Below, one piece after another: positions 57,081 through 64,000 of a stretch of 64,000 bases of DNA. The position numbers and the translations under genes are program-made. Numbering within the stretch: the stretch's first letter is position 1; every line of letters begins with the position of its first letter. This DNA comes from Saccharofermentans sp. Its GTDB lineage: Bacteria > Bacillota > Clostridia > Saccharofermentanales > Saccharofermentanaceae. The notes below the pieces were generated by a model. That model searched no databases, was not told the DNA's origin, and saw only the letters and a program-made list of their open reading frames with translations. The DNA is taken from positions 1 to 64,000 of the forward strand of contig JAKSRH010000002.1 in NCBI GenBank assembly GCA_024403675.1. The letters are read 5' to 3'.

Positions 57081-58619
57081 CTACTCCATCTGCAAATCTT
57101 TTTCCTCCAAGAGGTCAAGCATAGACTGATAATCACTCTGTAGCGCGTGTTTAATAGTAGATACCTGCTTATGGTTATTAATATCTTTAGTAGCAGTCTC
57201 TGCAGTTGCCAAAGTACCAGCACCTGCCACGCATCCACCAGGACAAGCCATACCCTCAAGAAGGTAACCGTTATACTTGCCAGCCTTAGCAAGAGCAAGC
57301 ATCTTACGACACTCCGCGAGACCATTTGCCTTTTCGACTTTAACCTCACCAAAGTCTGGGTACATTTCCTTAATAGCATTTACTACCGCATCAGCTACAC
57401 CACCACTTACTGCAAAGCCTCGGCCATCAGCAGAAGCACCGTGCATAACTTCAGATTCCTCGAGGTTATTAAAATCAACTTCCTTTGCCTCGAACATTCC
57501 CATGATTTCCTCGAAAGTAAGAACAAAGTCAATATCACTTCTAACAGTTCTTCTAGAAGCCTCGAGTTTCTTAGCCGCACATGGGCCAATAAAAGCTACC
57601 TTACATCCAGGATGCATTCTCTTAAGGAGTCTACCTGTAAGCACCATAGGCGTAAGTGCCATGGAAATACATTCACTCTGCTCTGGGTAAAGCTTCTTAG
57701 CCATAGCTGCCCATGATGGACAACAAGATGTTCCCATGAAAGGTATCTTCTCTGGAACCTCATTTACAAAGTCTCTTGCTTCAGAGATAGTACAAAGGTC
57801 AGCACCAATGGCTACCTCCATAATATCCTCGAAGCCAAGCATCTTAAACGCTGTTCTTAGCTTACCTGGGGTGAGATCCTTACCAAACTGCATAGAAACA
57901 GCAGGTGCAATTGCCGCATATACTGGAGTATCATCATTCTTAATCGCCTGAATAAGCTGGAAAATCTGAGCCTTATCTGCAATAGCACCAAAAGGACAAT
58001 GTGCAAGACACATACCACATGACACGCACTGATCATAATTAATCTCAGCTCTACCATACTCATCACTAACAATGGCATTCATGCCGCACACCTTAGCGCA
58101 AGGACGTTCCATCTTCATGATGGCATTATAAGGACATACTTTAATACACTTGCCACAACCTACGCACTTTTCCTTATCTATGTGGGACTTTCCACCTTCG
58201 AAAGTAATGGCACCCTTAGGACAAACCTCTTTACAAGGATGAGCAAGACAACCCTGACAGCTATCTGTAACTCTTACTTCCTTATCAGGACACTTATGGC
58301 AAGCAAACTTTATGATATTAATAAGTGGTGGCTGATAATACTTTTCAGGAAGCACGCACTCTTCAGCACCCTGAGTAACAGGGGCATGCTCAGAAAAAGT
58401 TCTTAAATTAAGGCCCATGGCGAGACGCATCTGTTCGCGAACGATAGCACGCTCGAGGAACACGCTCTCTCGGTAGGTAGATACCTCTCCAGGAATAACC
58501 CTATATGGAATTTCATCCATCTGTTTAAGGTTTCCTTCCTCGTAGTTATAGGAAAGTTTTGCCACCTCCGCATATACTCTTTTCTTAATATCTGTTACAG
58601 ATGTATAAATTCCTCTCAC
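57081..58619 (-). CDS. [FeFe] hydrogenase, group-B-like monomeric type
   Basis: 512 aa. The N-terminal half carries iron-sulfur motifs (CHKCP, CQGC...CKEVCP, CVGCGKCIKVCP, CVSCGMCLAHCP). The H-cluster domain has TSCCPSW (L1), GPCAAKKLE (L2) and EGMACPGGCVAGAG (L3). The L2 and L3 variants (GPC rather than MPC, PGGC) fit group B enzymes rather than the classical group A. It would exchange electrons between ferredoxin and protons or hydrogen in the cytosol. The start is GTG with GAGGG upstream. It is apparently monocistronic. Confidence 0.88.
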   Translation of the reverse strand: MRGIYTSVTDIKKRVYAEVAKLSYNYEEGNLKQMDEIPYRVIPGEVSTYRESVFLERAIVREQMRLAMGLNLRTFSEHAPVTQGAEECVLPEKYYQPPLINIIKFACHKCPDKEVRVTDSCQGCLAHPCKEVCPKGAITFEGGKSHIDKEKCVGCGKCIKVCPYNAIMKMERPCAKVCGMNAIVSDEYGRAEINYDQCVSCGMCLAHCPFGAIADKAQIFQLIQAIKNDDTPVYAAIAPAVSMQFGKDLTPGKLRTAFKMLGFEDIMEVAIGADLCTISEARDFVNEVPEKIPFMGTSCCPSWAAMAKKLYPEQSECISMALTPMVLTGRLLKRMHPGCKVAFIGPCAAKKLEASRRTVRSDIDFVLTFEEIMGMFEAKEVDFNNLEESEVMHGASADGRGFAVSGGVADAVVNAIKEMYPDFGEVKVEKANGLAECRKMLALAKAGKYNGYLLEGMACPGGCVAGAGTLATAETATKDINNHKQVSTIKHALQSDYQSMLDLLEEKDLQME

Positions 58620-58672
58620 AAATGTGCCCTCGTTTCTAGTTAATACAGAAACATATTAACATAAAAAAATTG

Positions 58673-58681
58673 TGGTATTAT
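58673..58681 (+). promoter_or_regulatory. Extended -10 promoter of the first plus-strand lipoprotein
   Basis: TGG-TATTAT (58673-58681) on the plus strand, about 35 bases before the ATG; the -35 region is AT-rich without a clear box. Confidence 0.5.
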
Positions 58682-58715
58682 ATATGCATCATACAAATTG
58701 GAGGAAAAAATTGTT

Positions 58716-59339
58716 ATGAACACAAAGAAGTTTGTTGCAGCTATGCTCGTTCTTTCCATGGCTTTTGGCTTTGCAGGATGTAGCGGAGCAAAGAAGTATA
58801 GTGACGCTCTTAAGAAGGTTGGCTTCACAAAGATGGATTACAAGGATGCCAAGAAAATCGACGAAGATGACGACGAGATGGAAGATGGCGTTTACACAGT
58901 AATCACAGACGAGAAGGATCTTAAGAAGATTCTTAAGAATTATGACTACGATAAGGATGAAGTAAAGTCTTTCGCTACAGGTTACAAGGCTATGGAGAAG
59001 AAGGACGACTACGCTTACATGACTGTTATAGTAGTAGAGTTCACAGACAAGGATGCTGCAGAGGACGCATTTGATGATCTTTATGATTCCGTAAAGGACA
59101 CATACAAGTACAACAAGGACAATGATGCAGATTTTGACGATGACGGTGATTACGCTATCATGAACCTCGAGTACGAGCTCTACGATGTAGATCGTTACGA
59201 GATTGAGGCTGTTTACCTCGAGGGTAAGACTGTTATCTACGTTGACGCTTATGGTCGTGGTAAGCCAGGTTCCGAGATTGCAGATACAGTTAACGAGTAC
59301 TGTGACAAGGCTGGTCTCTTGCAGCCAAGCGAGATCTAA
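58716..59339 (+). CDS. Small lipoprotein, tandem paralogue 1
   Basis: 207 aa. Lipoprotein signal MNTKKFVAAMLVLSMAFGF with lipobox cysteine in FAGCS (about residue 23). The mature protein is very rich in Asp, Lys and Tyr and alternates charged strands: DEMEDGVYTVITDEKDLKK, FTDKDAAEDAFDDLYDS, VYLEGKTVIYVDAYG. It is similar throughout to the next gene. The start at 58716 follows GGAGG; an extension to 58698 would overlap that site. No known domain recognised; extracytoplasmic, function unknown. Plus-strand, unlike nearly all genes here. Confidence 0.85.
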   Translation: MNTKKFVAAMLVLSMAFGFAGCSGAKKYSDALKKVGFTKMDYKDAKKIDEDDDEMEDGVYTVITDEKDLKKILKNYDYDKDEVKSFATGYKAMEKKDDYAYMTVIVVEFTDKDAAEDAFDDLYDSVKDTYKYNKDNDADFDDDGDYAIMNLEYELYDVDRYEIEAVYLEGKTVIYVDAYGRGKPGSEIADTVNEYCDKAGLLQPSEI

Positions 59340-59364
59340 TAATTAATAGTTAGATTTTTTCAAA

Positions 59365-59399
59365 AGAGGTAAGCGGAATTTCCGTTTACCTCTTTTTTT
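59365..59399 (+). terminator. Terminator between the two lipoprotein genes
   Basis: A long stem AGAGGTAAGCGGAA with its complement (59365-59393), then a run of seven or eight T on the plus strand. Confidence 0.9.
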
Positions 59400-59400
59400 G

Positions 59401-59409
59401 TGTTATTAT
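59401..59409 (+). promoter_or_regulatory. Extended -10 promoter of the second lipoprotein
   Basis: TGT-TATTAT (59401-59409), directly after the terminator T-run and about 30 bases before the ATG. The second gene thus has its own promoter. Confidence 0.5.
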
Positions 59410-59439
59410 CAAATAGGATTTCTATTTTGGAGGTAAGGT

Positions 59440-60069
59440 ATGAAGATTAAGAAAATTGTAGCGACTACACTTGTAATGGCTATGGCATTAAGTTTTGCGG
59501 CTTGTAGCGCAAGTGGAACAAAAACTATGCAGAAGGCTTTAACAGAAGAAGACTGGACAGAATACGAGTACAAGGATTTCAAAAAGCTTGATGGCTCAGA
59601 CGACGAGATTGAGGACGGCGTATTCCTTTATACAACAGATGAGAAAGACATCAAGAAGCAGATTAAGAAATTCTATTATTCTGATGTTGACGAAGATGAT
59701 GTAGCTTCTTTCTTAATGGGTGCTAAGCGTTTTACTAATGATAACAGTTCTAGAGTAGCTGTTGTCGCTATCGAATTCAAAGACAAGGATAGTGCTGAAG
59801 ATGCTTTTGATGACATTTACGATTTATTCGAGGATGCAAGCAAGGGCGACTACCTTAAAACAATTGGCTACGAAGATGCTGATGAAGATGACTACTATAT
59901 TCTCTATGTAAATGATGGTGATAATTATATTACAAAGGCTGTTTACCTCGAGGGTAAGACTGTAATTATCATTGATGGTTCTGGCTACGATAAGAATGGA
60001 AAGAAGATGAGTGAAGAAATCGATGCTATCTGCGAAGATGCTAAGCTTCAGGTTCCTTCTGATATCTAA
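59440..60069 (+). CDS. Small lipoprotein, tandem paralogue 2
   Basis: 209 aa. Signal MKIKKIVATTLVMAMALSF with lipobox cysteine in FAACS (about residue 22). It shares blocks with the preceding protein: DDEIEDGVFLYTTDEKDIKK, FKDKDSAEDAFDDIYDLF, AVYLEGKTVIIIDG, and both end in PS-[ED]-I. It is a tandem duplicate diverged beyond recent copying. GGAGG precedes the ATG; own promoter and terminator. Function unknown. Confidence 0.85.
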   Translation: MKIKKIVATTLVMAMALSFAACSASGTKTMQKALTEEDWTEYEYKDFKKLDGSDDEIEDGVFLYTTDEKDIKKQIKKFYYSDVDEDDVASFLMGAKRFTNDNSSRVAVVAIEFKDKDSAEDAFDDIYDLFEDASKGDYLKTIGYEDADEDDYYILYVNDGDNYITKAVYLEGKTVIIIDGSGYDKNGKKMSEEIDAICEDAKLQVPSDI

Positions 60070-60092
60070 TTAGTTTATTTTTACGTTTTTCT

Positions 60093-60117
60093 AGGCACCC
60101 TTCGGGGTGCCTTTTTA
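60093..60117 (+). terminator. Terminator of the second lipoprotein gene
   Basis: Perfect 8-bp stem AGGCACCC / GGGTGCCT around a TTCG tetraloop (60093-60112), then TTTTT. Confidence 0.93.
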
Positions 60118-60149
60118 TTTCGAGCTTTTTGCTCAGATGTCATTAGTAT

Positions 60150-60188
60150 TGTCATCACTTTTGATATTAGCTGGCACTTTTGATGACA
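60150..60188. repeat. Nested direct and inverted repeats
   Basis: TGTCATCA (60150-60157) and its complement TGATGACA (60181-60188) enclose two copies of CACTTTTGAT (60156-60165, 60175-60184) spaced 9 bases. It lies just past the 3' end of the minus-strand esterase gene. No T-tail, so not a standard terminator. Confidence 0.5.
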
Positions 60189-60199
60189 TATATCCCAAA

Positions 60200-60859
60200 C
60201 TACCGATTAATTAAAAACTGTACCCCCTTCACTACTCTCTCGTGCACATCATTAAAGTGCCCGCCCTCGCATAATGTAAAATCCACCTTTGAGACATTCA
60301 CATCAGAATCCAGAAAGTCCAACTGAGTAGCATAAGCCTCCTCGACATGCTTCATGAATTCATTCTTTGAATTCTTCTCCCTATTTCCTACACTTAGGTA
60401 TATTTCGGAGGCGGTCCTAACTTGGTGTGTCTTAGCGTACTCTACCCACCCTGGATACCAAAGTGACCCTGAGCAACATGCGCAGCCATCAAAGACATCA
60501 CTTTCGTATAGGGTCCATAGCGAAAATAACCCCGCAAGAGAGTAACCAGCAATATAAACTTTCGTCGCATCATTACGAACTAAAGGCATCACTTCATTTA
60601 GAATTTCTTTTAATAAAGAAGATGCTTTTCCTCCGAAGGTCCTTCCCTTCATCTTAGCATCTGCTGCCCATGGTGTAAGGTTGTCATCCCAGTTAGCTAC
60701 GCGAAGCTCATAGAAAGAGATATTACTTTTAAGAGTATCAAATATAGCCCCTGCACCACCATCAAAATCTTTACTAGTAATATAAATAACCACGTCACCC
60801 TTAGGTGCGTGGTTATATCTATACAAATCAAAAAGTTCAGTGGTAATTAAATTATCCAT
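60200..60859 (-). CDS. Alpha/beta hydrolase (esterase-D/putative esterase-like)
   Basis: 219 aa. The nucleophile elbow is GYSLAG and a late EGGHFNDVHERV supplies the His; CCSGSLWYPGW fits the putative-esterase family related to esterase D and siderophore esterases. No signal peptide. The start is taken as ATG 60859; a GTG five codons earlier also exists and neither has a strong ribosome-binding site. It overlaps the end of the ABC permease by 8 bases and is the third gene of that operon. Confidence 0.8.
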   Translation of the reverse strand: MDNLITTELFDLYRYNHAPKGDVVIYITSKDFDGGAGAIFDTLKSNISFYELRVANWDDNLTPWAADAKMKGRTFGGKASSLLKEILNEVMPLVRNDATKVYIAGYSLAGLFSLWTLYESDVFDGCACCSGSLWYPGWVEYAKTHQVRTASEIYLSVGNREKNSKNEFMKHVEEAYATQLDFLDSDVNVSKVDFTLCEGGHFNDVHERVVKGVQFLINR

Positions 60860-62012
60860 TAAGAATCTTTTCACTTTCGAAGAACTTGCCGATTACTACA
60901 ACTGCTAACGCAGAGAATATCAAATTAATAGCACATGAAATAAGTATTGGAGTAGCAGTATACTCGCACTTAATTATGTGTTGCATCTGAATCATGGAGT
61001 TCCATGCAGGAATAATGTTGTTAATCATACCCAGTTCGTCAATCATTGGCTTAAACGCTTCTGTAGTAGAGAGCATACCTCCGATAAGAAGGATCATCAT
61101 TACAATAGGAGACATTGTTGTTGCCTGCTTAACATCCTTAGAAACTGTAGAAAGGATTAGAAGAATACTTGAAATAGCAAATACTGCAGTAATAGTTACT
61201 GCAAACAATAAGATGTAGTCCTTTATACCATAAGTAAATTTAGCCTCGAGTTCCATGATTTCTCCAAGTTTTGGAAGAGAAACCGCTAATCCAAGGAATG
61301 CGGATAATCCACCAATAATTGAAGCAATAAGCATAAAGAGTGCCTTACCACCTGCAATACTAGCACGCTTAACTGGAGCGATAAGCATAGTGTTCAAGAA
61401 TCCTCGCTCCTTATCGCCTGCAATAGACTCAGCCGCCAAGTTCATTACTACCATATAAACAGCCATCAAAAGGATTGCTGGCATAAGGCCTGCGAGCATA
61501 TCTCTCATAAATGCCTCTTCATCACCCATATCATAATCGACGTCTTGTACGCCATTTACTGCAAATAACTTAGGCTGAATTGCACTAAAGAACATATTAA
61601 CTTCAGAAAACATCTTATATGACTGTGTGTCAGTAGAGTTGTACCACACTTCAATATTGGATAAATCCATGCTAGTACCATCTGACAAAGCAAAATCTTC
61701 TGGGAATACCACAAGAAGCTCACAGTCTTTGTTTGCAATATCTGTTTTAAGTTCATCTATTCTATCACTAGATACAGCCTCTAACTGAAGTGCCTGAAGG
61801 CCTTCTTCCATATACTCAGGAGCATTAACATAGTATGCCTTTACTTCTTCATCACCACTGTCAATTGCAGCACTACTCATTACACCCATAAGAAGAGCAT
61901 ATCCTGCAATAACCAAGAAAGGCATTAACACAATCTGAAAGAGAACCATCTTATCAGAGAAGGCAGCCTTTAACTCCTTTTTAGTAACTGTCCATACATC
62001 TCTAAAATTCAT
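60852..62012 (-). CDS. ABC-2 type transporter permease (NatB-like)
   Basis: 386 aa. The first membrane segment (about 20-45) is followed by a large outside domain (to about 175) and then five membrane segments. ESIAGDKERGFLNTMLIAPVKR is the cytoplasmic loop typical of NatB/YhaP permeases. It forms an exporter with the ATPase gene upstream, whose stop TGA overlaps this ATG. Substrate unknown; sodium or antibiotic export are common annotations. Confidence 0.88.
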   Translation of the reverse strand: MNFRDVWTVTKKELKAAFSDKMVLFQIVLMPFLVIAGYALLMGVMSSAAIDSGDEEVKAYYVNAPEYMEEGLQALQLEAVSSDRIDELKTDIANKDCELLVVFPEDFALSDGTSMDLSNIEVWYNSTDTQSYKMFSEVNMFFSAIQPKLFAVNGVQDVDYDMGDEEAFMRDMLAGLMPAILLMAVYMVVMNLAAESIAGDKERGFLNTMLIAPVKRASIAGGKALFMLIASIIGGLSAFLGLAVSLPKLGEIMELEAKFTYGIKDYILLFAVTITAVFAISSILLILSTVSKDVKQATTMSPIVMMILLIGGMLSTTEAFKPMIDELGMINNIIPAWNSMIQMQHIIKCEYTATPILISCAINLIFSALAVVVIGKFFESEKILNG

Positions 62013-62797
62013 CACTTGTTCTCCTCCTTCTCTGAAGCCTTATAAGTTGTGTAGTAGTCATAGAACGCATCCTCCAATGACTTATCACCCCTAAGGTTTG
62101 CAAGAGTATCACACACAACCATTTTGCCATCCATAATCATGGCAGCTCTGTCACACACCTTCTCGATAAGGTCAAACAAATGAGTAGAAATAATAACGCA
62201 CTTGCCCTGCTCCTTCATCTGAAGGATAAAGTCACGCACATCTCTAGCCGCAATAATATCGAGACCATTAGTAGGCTCATCAAAAATAATAAACTCAGGA
62301 TCATGTATAACGGAGATTACAAGAGATACCTTCTGGCGCATACCCTGAGACAACTTGCTAATCTTAGTATCTGCATAAGAAGTGATGCCAAAATTCTCAA
62401 ATAACTCCACCTTTCTCTTCTTTGCCACGTCCTTAGGAATATGATAAAGCTCTGCAAAAAAGTCATACATATTATTAGCAGTGGACTTCATGTCGAGCTT
62501 CAAATCTGTGGTGAGAAACGCTAACTTAGAGCGCACATCTTCTGGTGAAGTAACAGCACTAGTCTCGTTATAAAAAACATCACCCTGATCTGGCTTAATT
62601 AATGTGGCAAGCATTCTCATAGTTGTAGTTTTACCTGCACCATTAGGGCCAAGGATACCAAAGATTTCTCCTGAGTGTGTCTCGAAACTAATTCCGTCTA
62701 CAGCCACCTTTTTATCACTAGGTAAGTCTAGTTTTTTCTGCTGTGCTTTACTGATGCGAAATGTCTTTACTAGGTTTTCCGCTTTTAAAATCTCCAT
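62012..62797 (-). CDS. ABC transporter ATP-binding protein (NatA-like)
   Basis: 261 aa. Walker A GPNGAGKTT (about 52-60), signature LSQGMRQKV, Walker B FIIFDEPTNGLD and the switch His in ISTHLFD. This is the single-domain ATPase of an ABC-2 exporter. AAGGAG precedes the ATG. Order ATPase-permease-esterase. Confidence 0.92.
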   Translation of the reverse strand: MEILKAENLVKTFRISKAQQKKLDLPSDKKVAVDGISFETHSGEIFGILGPNGAGKTTTMRMLATLIKPDQGDVFYNETSAVTSPEDVRSKLAFLTTDLKLDMKSTANNMYDFFAELYHIPKDVAKKRKVELFENFGITSYADTKISKLSQGMRQKVSLVISVIHDPEFIIFDEPTNGLDIIAARDVRDFILQMKEQGKCVIISTHLFDLIEKVCDRAAMIMDGKMVVCDTLANLRGDKSLEDAFYDYYTTYKASEKEENK

Positions 62798-62908
62798 TAT
62801 GAGATTCTCCTTTCAATGTTTTACTCATCTTCCCTTATTTTGCTCACCCAGTCCACGACACAAAGTGAGAAATACCATAATTATTTGTACTGGACACCAA
62901 ATGTCCTC

Positions 62909-63814
62909 TTAAATTGCACTAGATAACTTAGCCGCAAGCGATGCATTCTCGATAATCATATTCTTCTGAGAATCCATGCTATCAGAACCCATTTTCTCCT
63001 TAAGATATTTCATCAAGTAACCTGTTATAGCCTTACCTTTAACGCCATCTTTTATGCTACACTCGATAGCCTCGTCTATAACTTTATTCATGAGAGTCGC
63101 GTCGACAGCGTATTCTCTAGAAATTGGATTCATAAGGATCATTCCTGTCTTAATTCCAAGGTCATTTTTGATACGATACGCCTTACCAACTTCTTCTACA
63201 GAATCCATCTGACATGGGAGCTTAATACCACTCTCGATAGCCATGTATGCAGGCATCTCACTAGTTTTATAACCAATAACCGGAACTGACTTAGTCTCCA
63301 GATACTCCATAGTCAAGTTAAGGTCGAGAATAGATTTTGCACCTGAACATACAACAATAACATTACGTGAAGCAATCTCTTCTAGGTCAGATGAGATGTC
63401 CATACTAACCTCTGCACCACGATGCACTCCTCCGAAGCCACCGCCAGACACCACAGGAATATTTACAATTGACGCGACAACCATAGTAGCCGCCAAAGTC
63501 ATTACACCATACTCACCCTTAGCAAGAATAAGCGGGATTTCGCGTCTAGACACCTTCGCCATAGTGCCACGACGCTTACCATAATCCTCTAGCTCCAGGT
63601 CACTCATACCTACCTTAATCTTGCCGTTCATAATCGACACATAAGCAGGCACAGCTCCGCTACTTCTAACTTCTGCCATAACCTTTTTGGCAGTCTCTAC
63701 ATTATCTGGATAAGGGATACCTTCGAAAGTACCACCTGTCTCAATTGCAACTACTGGCTTGTTATTACTTAGCGCGTCAGCAACTTCCTGTGAAAATTCA
63801 ATATACTGATTCAA
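62909..63814 (-). CDS. psuG: Pseudouridine-5'-phosphate glycosidase-like protein
   Basis: 301 aa. Most PsuG landmarks are present: KVSRREIP, GGVHRGAE...DISSDLEE, VVCSGAKSILD with the catalytic Lys, and a final ENASLAA with the Asn. The enzyme cleaves pseudouridine phosphate to uracil and ribose-5-phosphate. The N-terminal block usually reading ESTIIxHGMPYP is ETGGTFEGIPYP here, and ATGGIGG reads SGGGFGG, so the active-site entrance differs. No pseudouridine kinase gene is visible. AGAGGT lies before the ATG, just after the HD-GYP gene. Confidence 0.85.
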   Translation of the reverse strand: MNQYIEFSQEVADALSNNKPVVAIETGGTFEGIPYPDNVETAKKVMAEVRSSGAVPAYVSIMNGKIKVGMSDLELEDYGKRRGTMAKVSRREIPLILAKGEYGVMTLAATMVVASIVNIPVVSGGGFGGVHRGAEVSMDISSDLEEIASRNVIVVCSGAKSILDLNLTMEYLETKSVPVIGYKTSEMPAYMAIESGIKLPCQMDSVEEVGKAYRIKNDLGIKTGMILMNPISREYAVDATLMNKVIDEAIECSIKDGVKGKAITGYLMKYLKEKMGSDSMDSQKNMIIENASLAAKLSSAI

Positions 63815-63825
63815 ATTAGTACCTC

Positions 63826-64000
63826 TTATGCTTCTTGTTCACTATATCCATTGTATAGTGCTTCTAACTCTGGTCGGCACTCAATAAACACCTTACCAAG
63901 TTCTGGGTCAAAGTGTGATCCTAAAGATTCTTCTATAATCTGAAAAGCCTTATCATAAGTAAAGCTATCTTTATAGTGTCTTTTACTAACAAGGGCATCA
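63826..64000 (-). CDS. HD-GYP domain protein, C-terminal fragment (runs off window)
   Basis: The last 58 codons are visible, open at the right edge. They read DALVSKRHYKDSFTYDKA and GSHFDPELGKVFI, the classic end of an HD-GYP cyclic-di-GMP phosphodiesterase domain, then a short tail and TAA. The N-terminal sensory part lies outside the window. Just upstream of psuG. Confidence 0.88.
   Translation of the reverse strand, partial: DALVSKRHYKDSFTYDKAFQIIEESLGSHFDPELGKVFIECRPELEALYNGYSEQEA

Noticed and set aside
58640..58828. A 62-codon minus-strand ORF
   Set aside because: It overlaps the promoter and signal peptide of the plus-strand lipoprotein and has no supporting feature.
62892..62906. GGACA-5-TGTCC hairpin after psuG
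   Set aside because: Five base pairs and no T-run; a terminator is possible but not supportable.

Overview
The window looks like a chromosomal segment of a low-GC anaerobic Firmicute, most like a Lachnospiraceae-type clostridium of gut or rumen. The reasons are the glgC/glgD glycogen pair, a four-subunit ferredoxin-linked 2-oxoacid oxidoreductase, an [FeFe] hydrogenase with group-B-like motifs, an iron alcohol dehydrogenase, a Ruminococcus-type AGE epimerase, and the neighbourhood uvrB-dnaE-pfkA-mutS2. This assignment is inference from gene content; no rRNA, tRNA, IS element, prophage or CRISPR array was seen. Almost every gene is on the minus strand. The only convincing plus-strand genes are two tandem lipoproteins at 58.7-60.1 kb.

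Layout, from low to high coordinates (transcription mostly runs right to left). 0-1 kb: a secreted choice-of-anchor-A surface protein cut by the window edge. 1.1-10.6 kb: a glycogen operon, glgB-glgC-glgD-glgA-GH13 amylase-zinc-ribbon membrane protein, with a promoter before glgB and a terminator after the zinc-ribbon gene. 10.7-14.6 kb: AGE epimerase, MBOAT and SGNH genes, probably for O-acylation of a surface glycan. 14.7-17.4 kb: 2-oxoacid:ferredoxin oxidoreductase. 17.5-19.2 kb: a wrecked GNAT gene and an SPFH/zinc-ribbon protein. 19.3-30.1 kb: P-loop ATPase, patatin, mutS2, pfkA, dnaE and uvrB. 30.2-35.4 kb: a PAS/GGDEF/EAL protein, rsmI, a TrmN6-like methyltransferase, a GNAT and a HAD hydrolase. 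35.5-40.5 kb: a lipoprotein and a heterodimeric ABC exporter. 40.6-42.5 kb: alcohol dehydrogenase and SDR. 42.6-47.1 kb: a two-component system with a SulP transporter. 47.1-47.9 kb: a DUF2442-HTH/DUF4160 pair. 48.1-52.8 kb: a five-gene amidoligase-type operon. 53-56.9 kb: citrate synthase, isocitrate dehydrogenase and a membrane-HAD fusion. 57.1-58.6 kb: hydrogenase. 58.7-64 kb: two lipoproteins, an esterase, an ABC-2 exporter, psuG and the tail of an HD-GYP protein.

The strongest candidate for an under-described system is the compact operon at 48132-52777: circularly permuted ATP-grasp, alpha-E, transglutaminase-like protease, an intact M14 peptidase/deacylase, and an M14 paralogue that has lost its catalytic residues. 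Its leader contains a promoter followed at once by two intrinsic terminators. A second leader with the same layout and partly the same sequence precedes citrate synthase 4 kb away. This suggests common attenuation control of 2-oxoglutarate supply and the amidoligase operon.

Other points worth attention: GlgA and GlgB carry matching Lys/Ala/Pro-rich histone-like tails. A FUSC-like membrane domain is fused to a HAD domain lacking its nucleophile. uvrB and a HAD gene have promoters that predict leaderless mRNAs. A DUF4160 gene has lost its normal start and overlaps a small upstream ORF.
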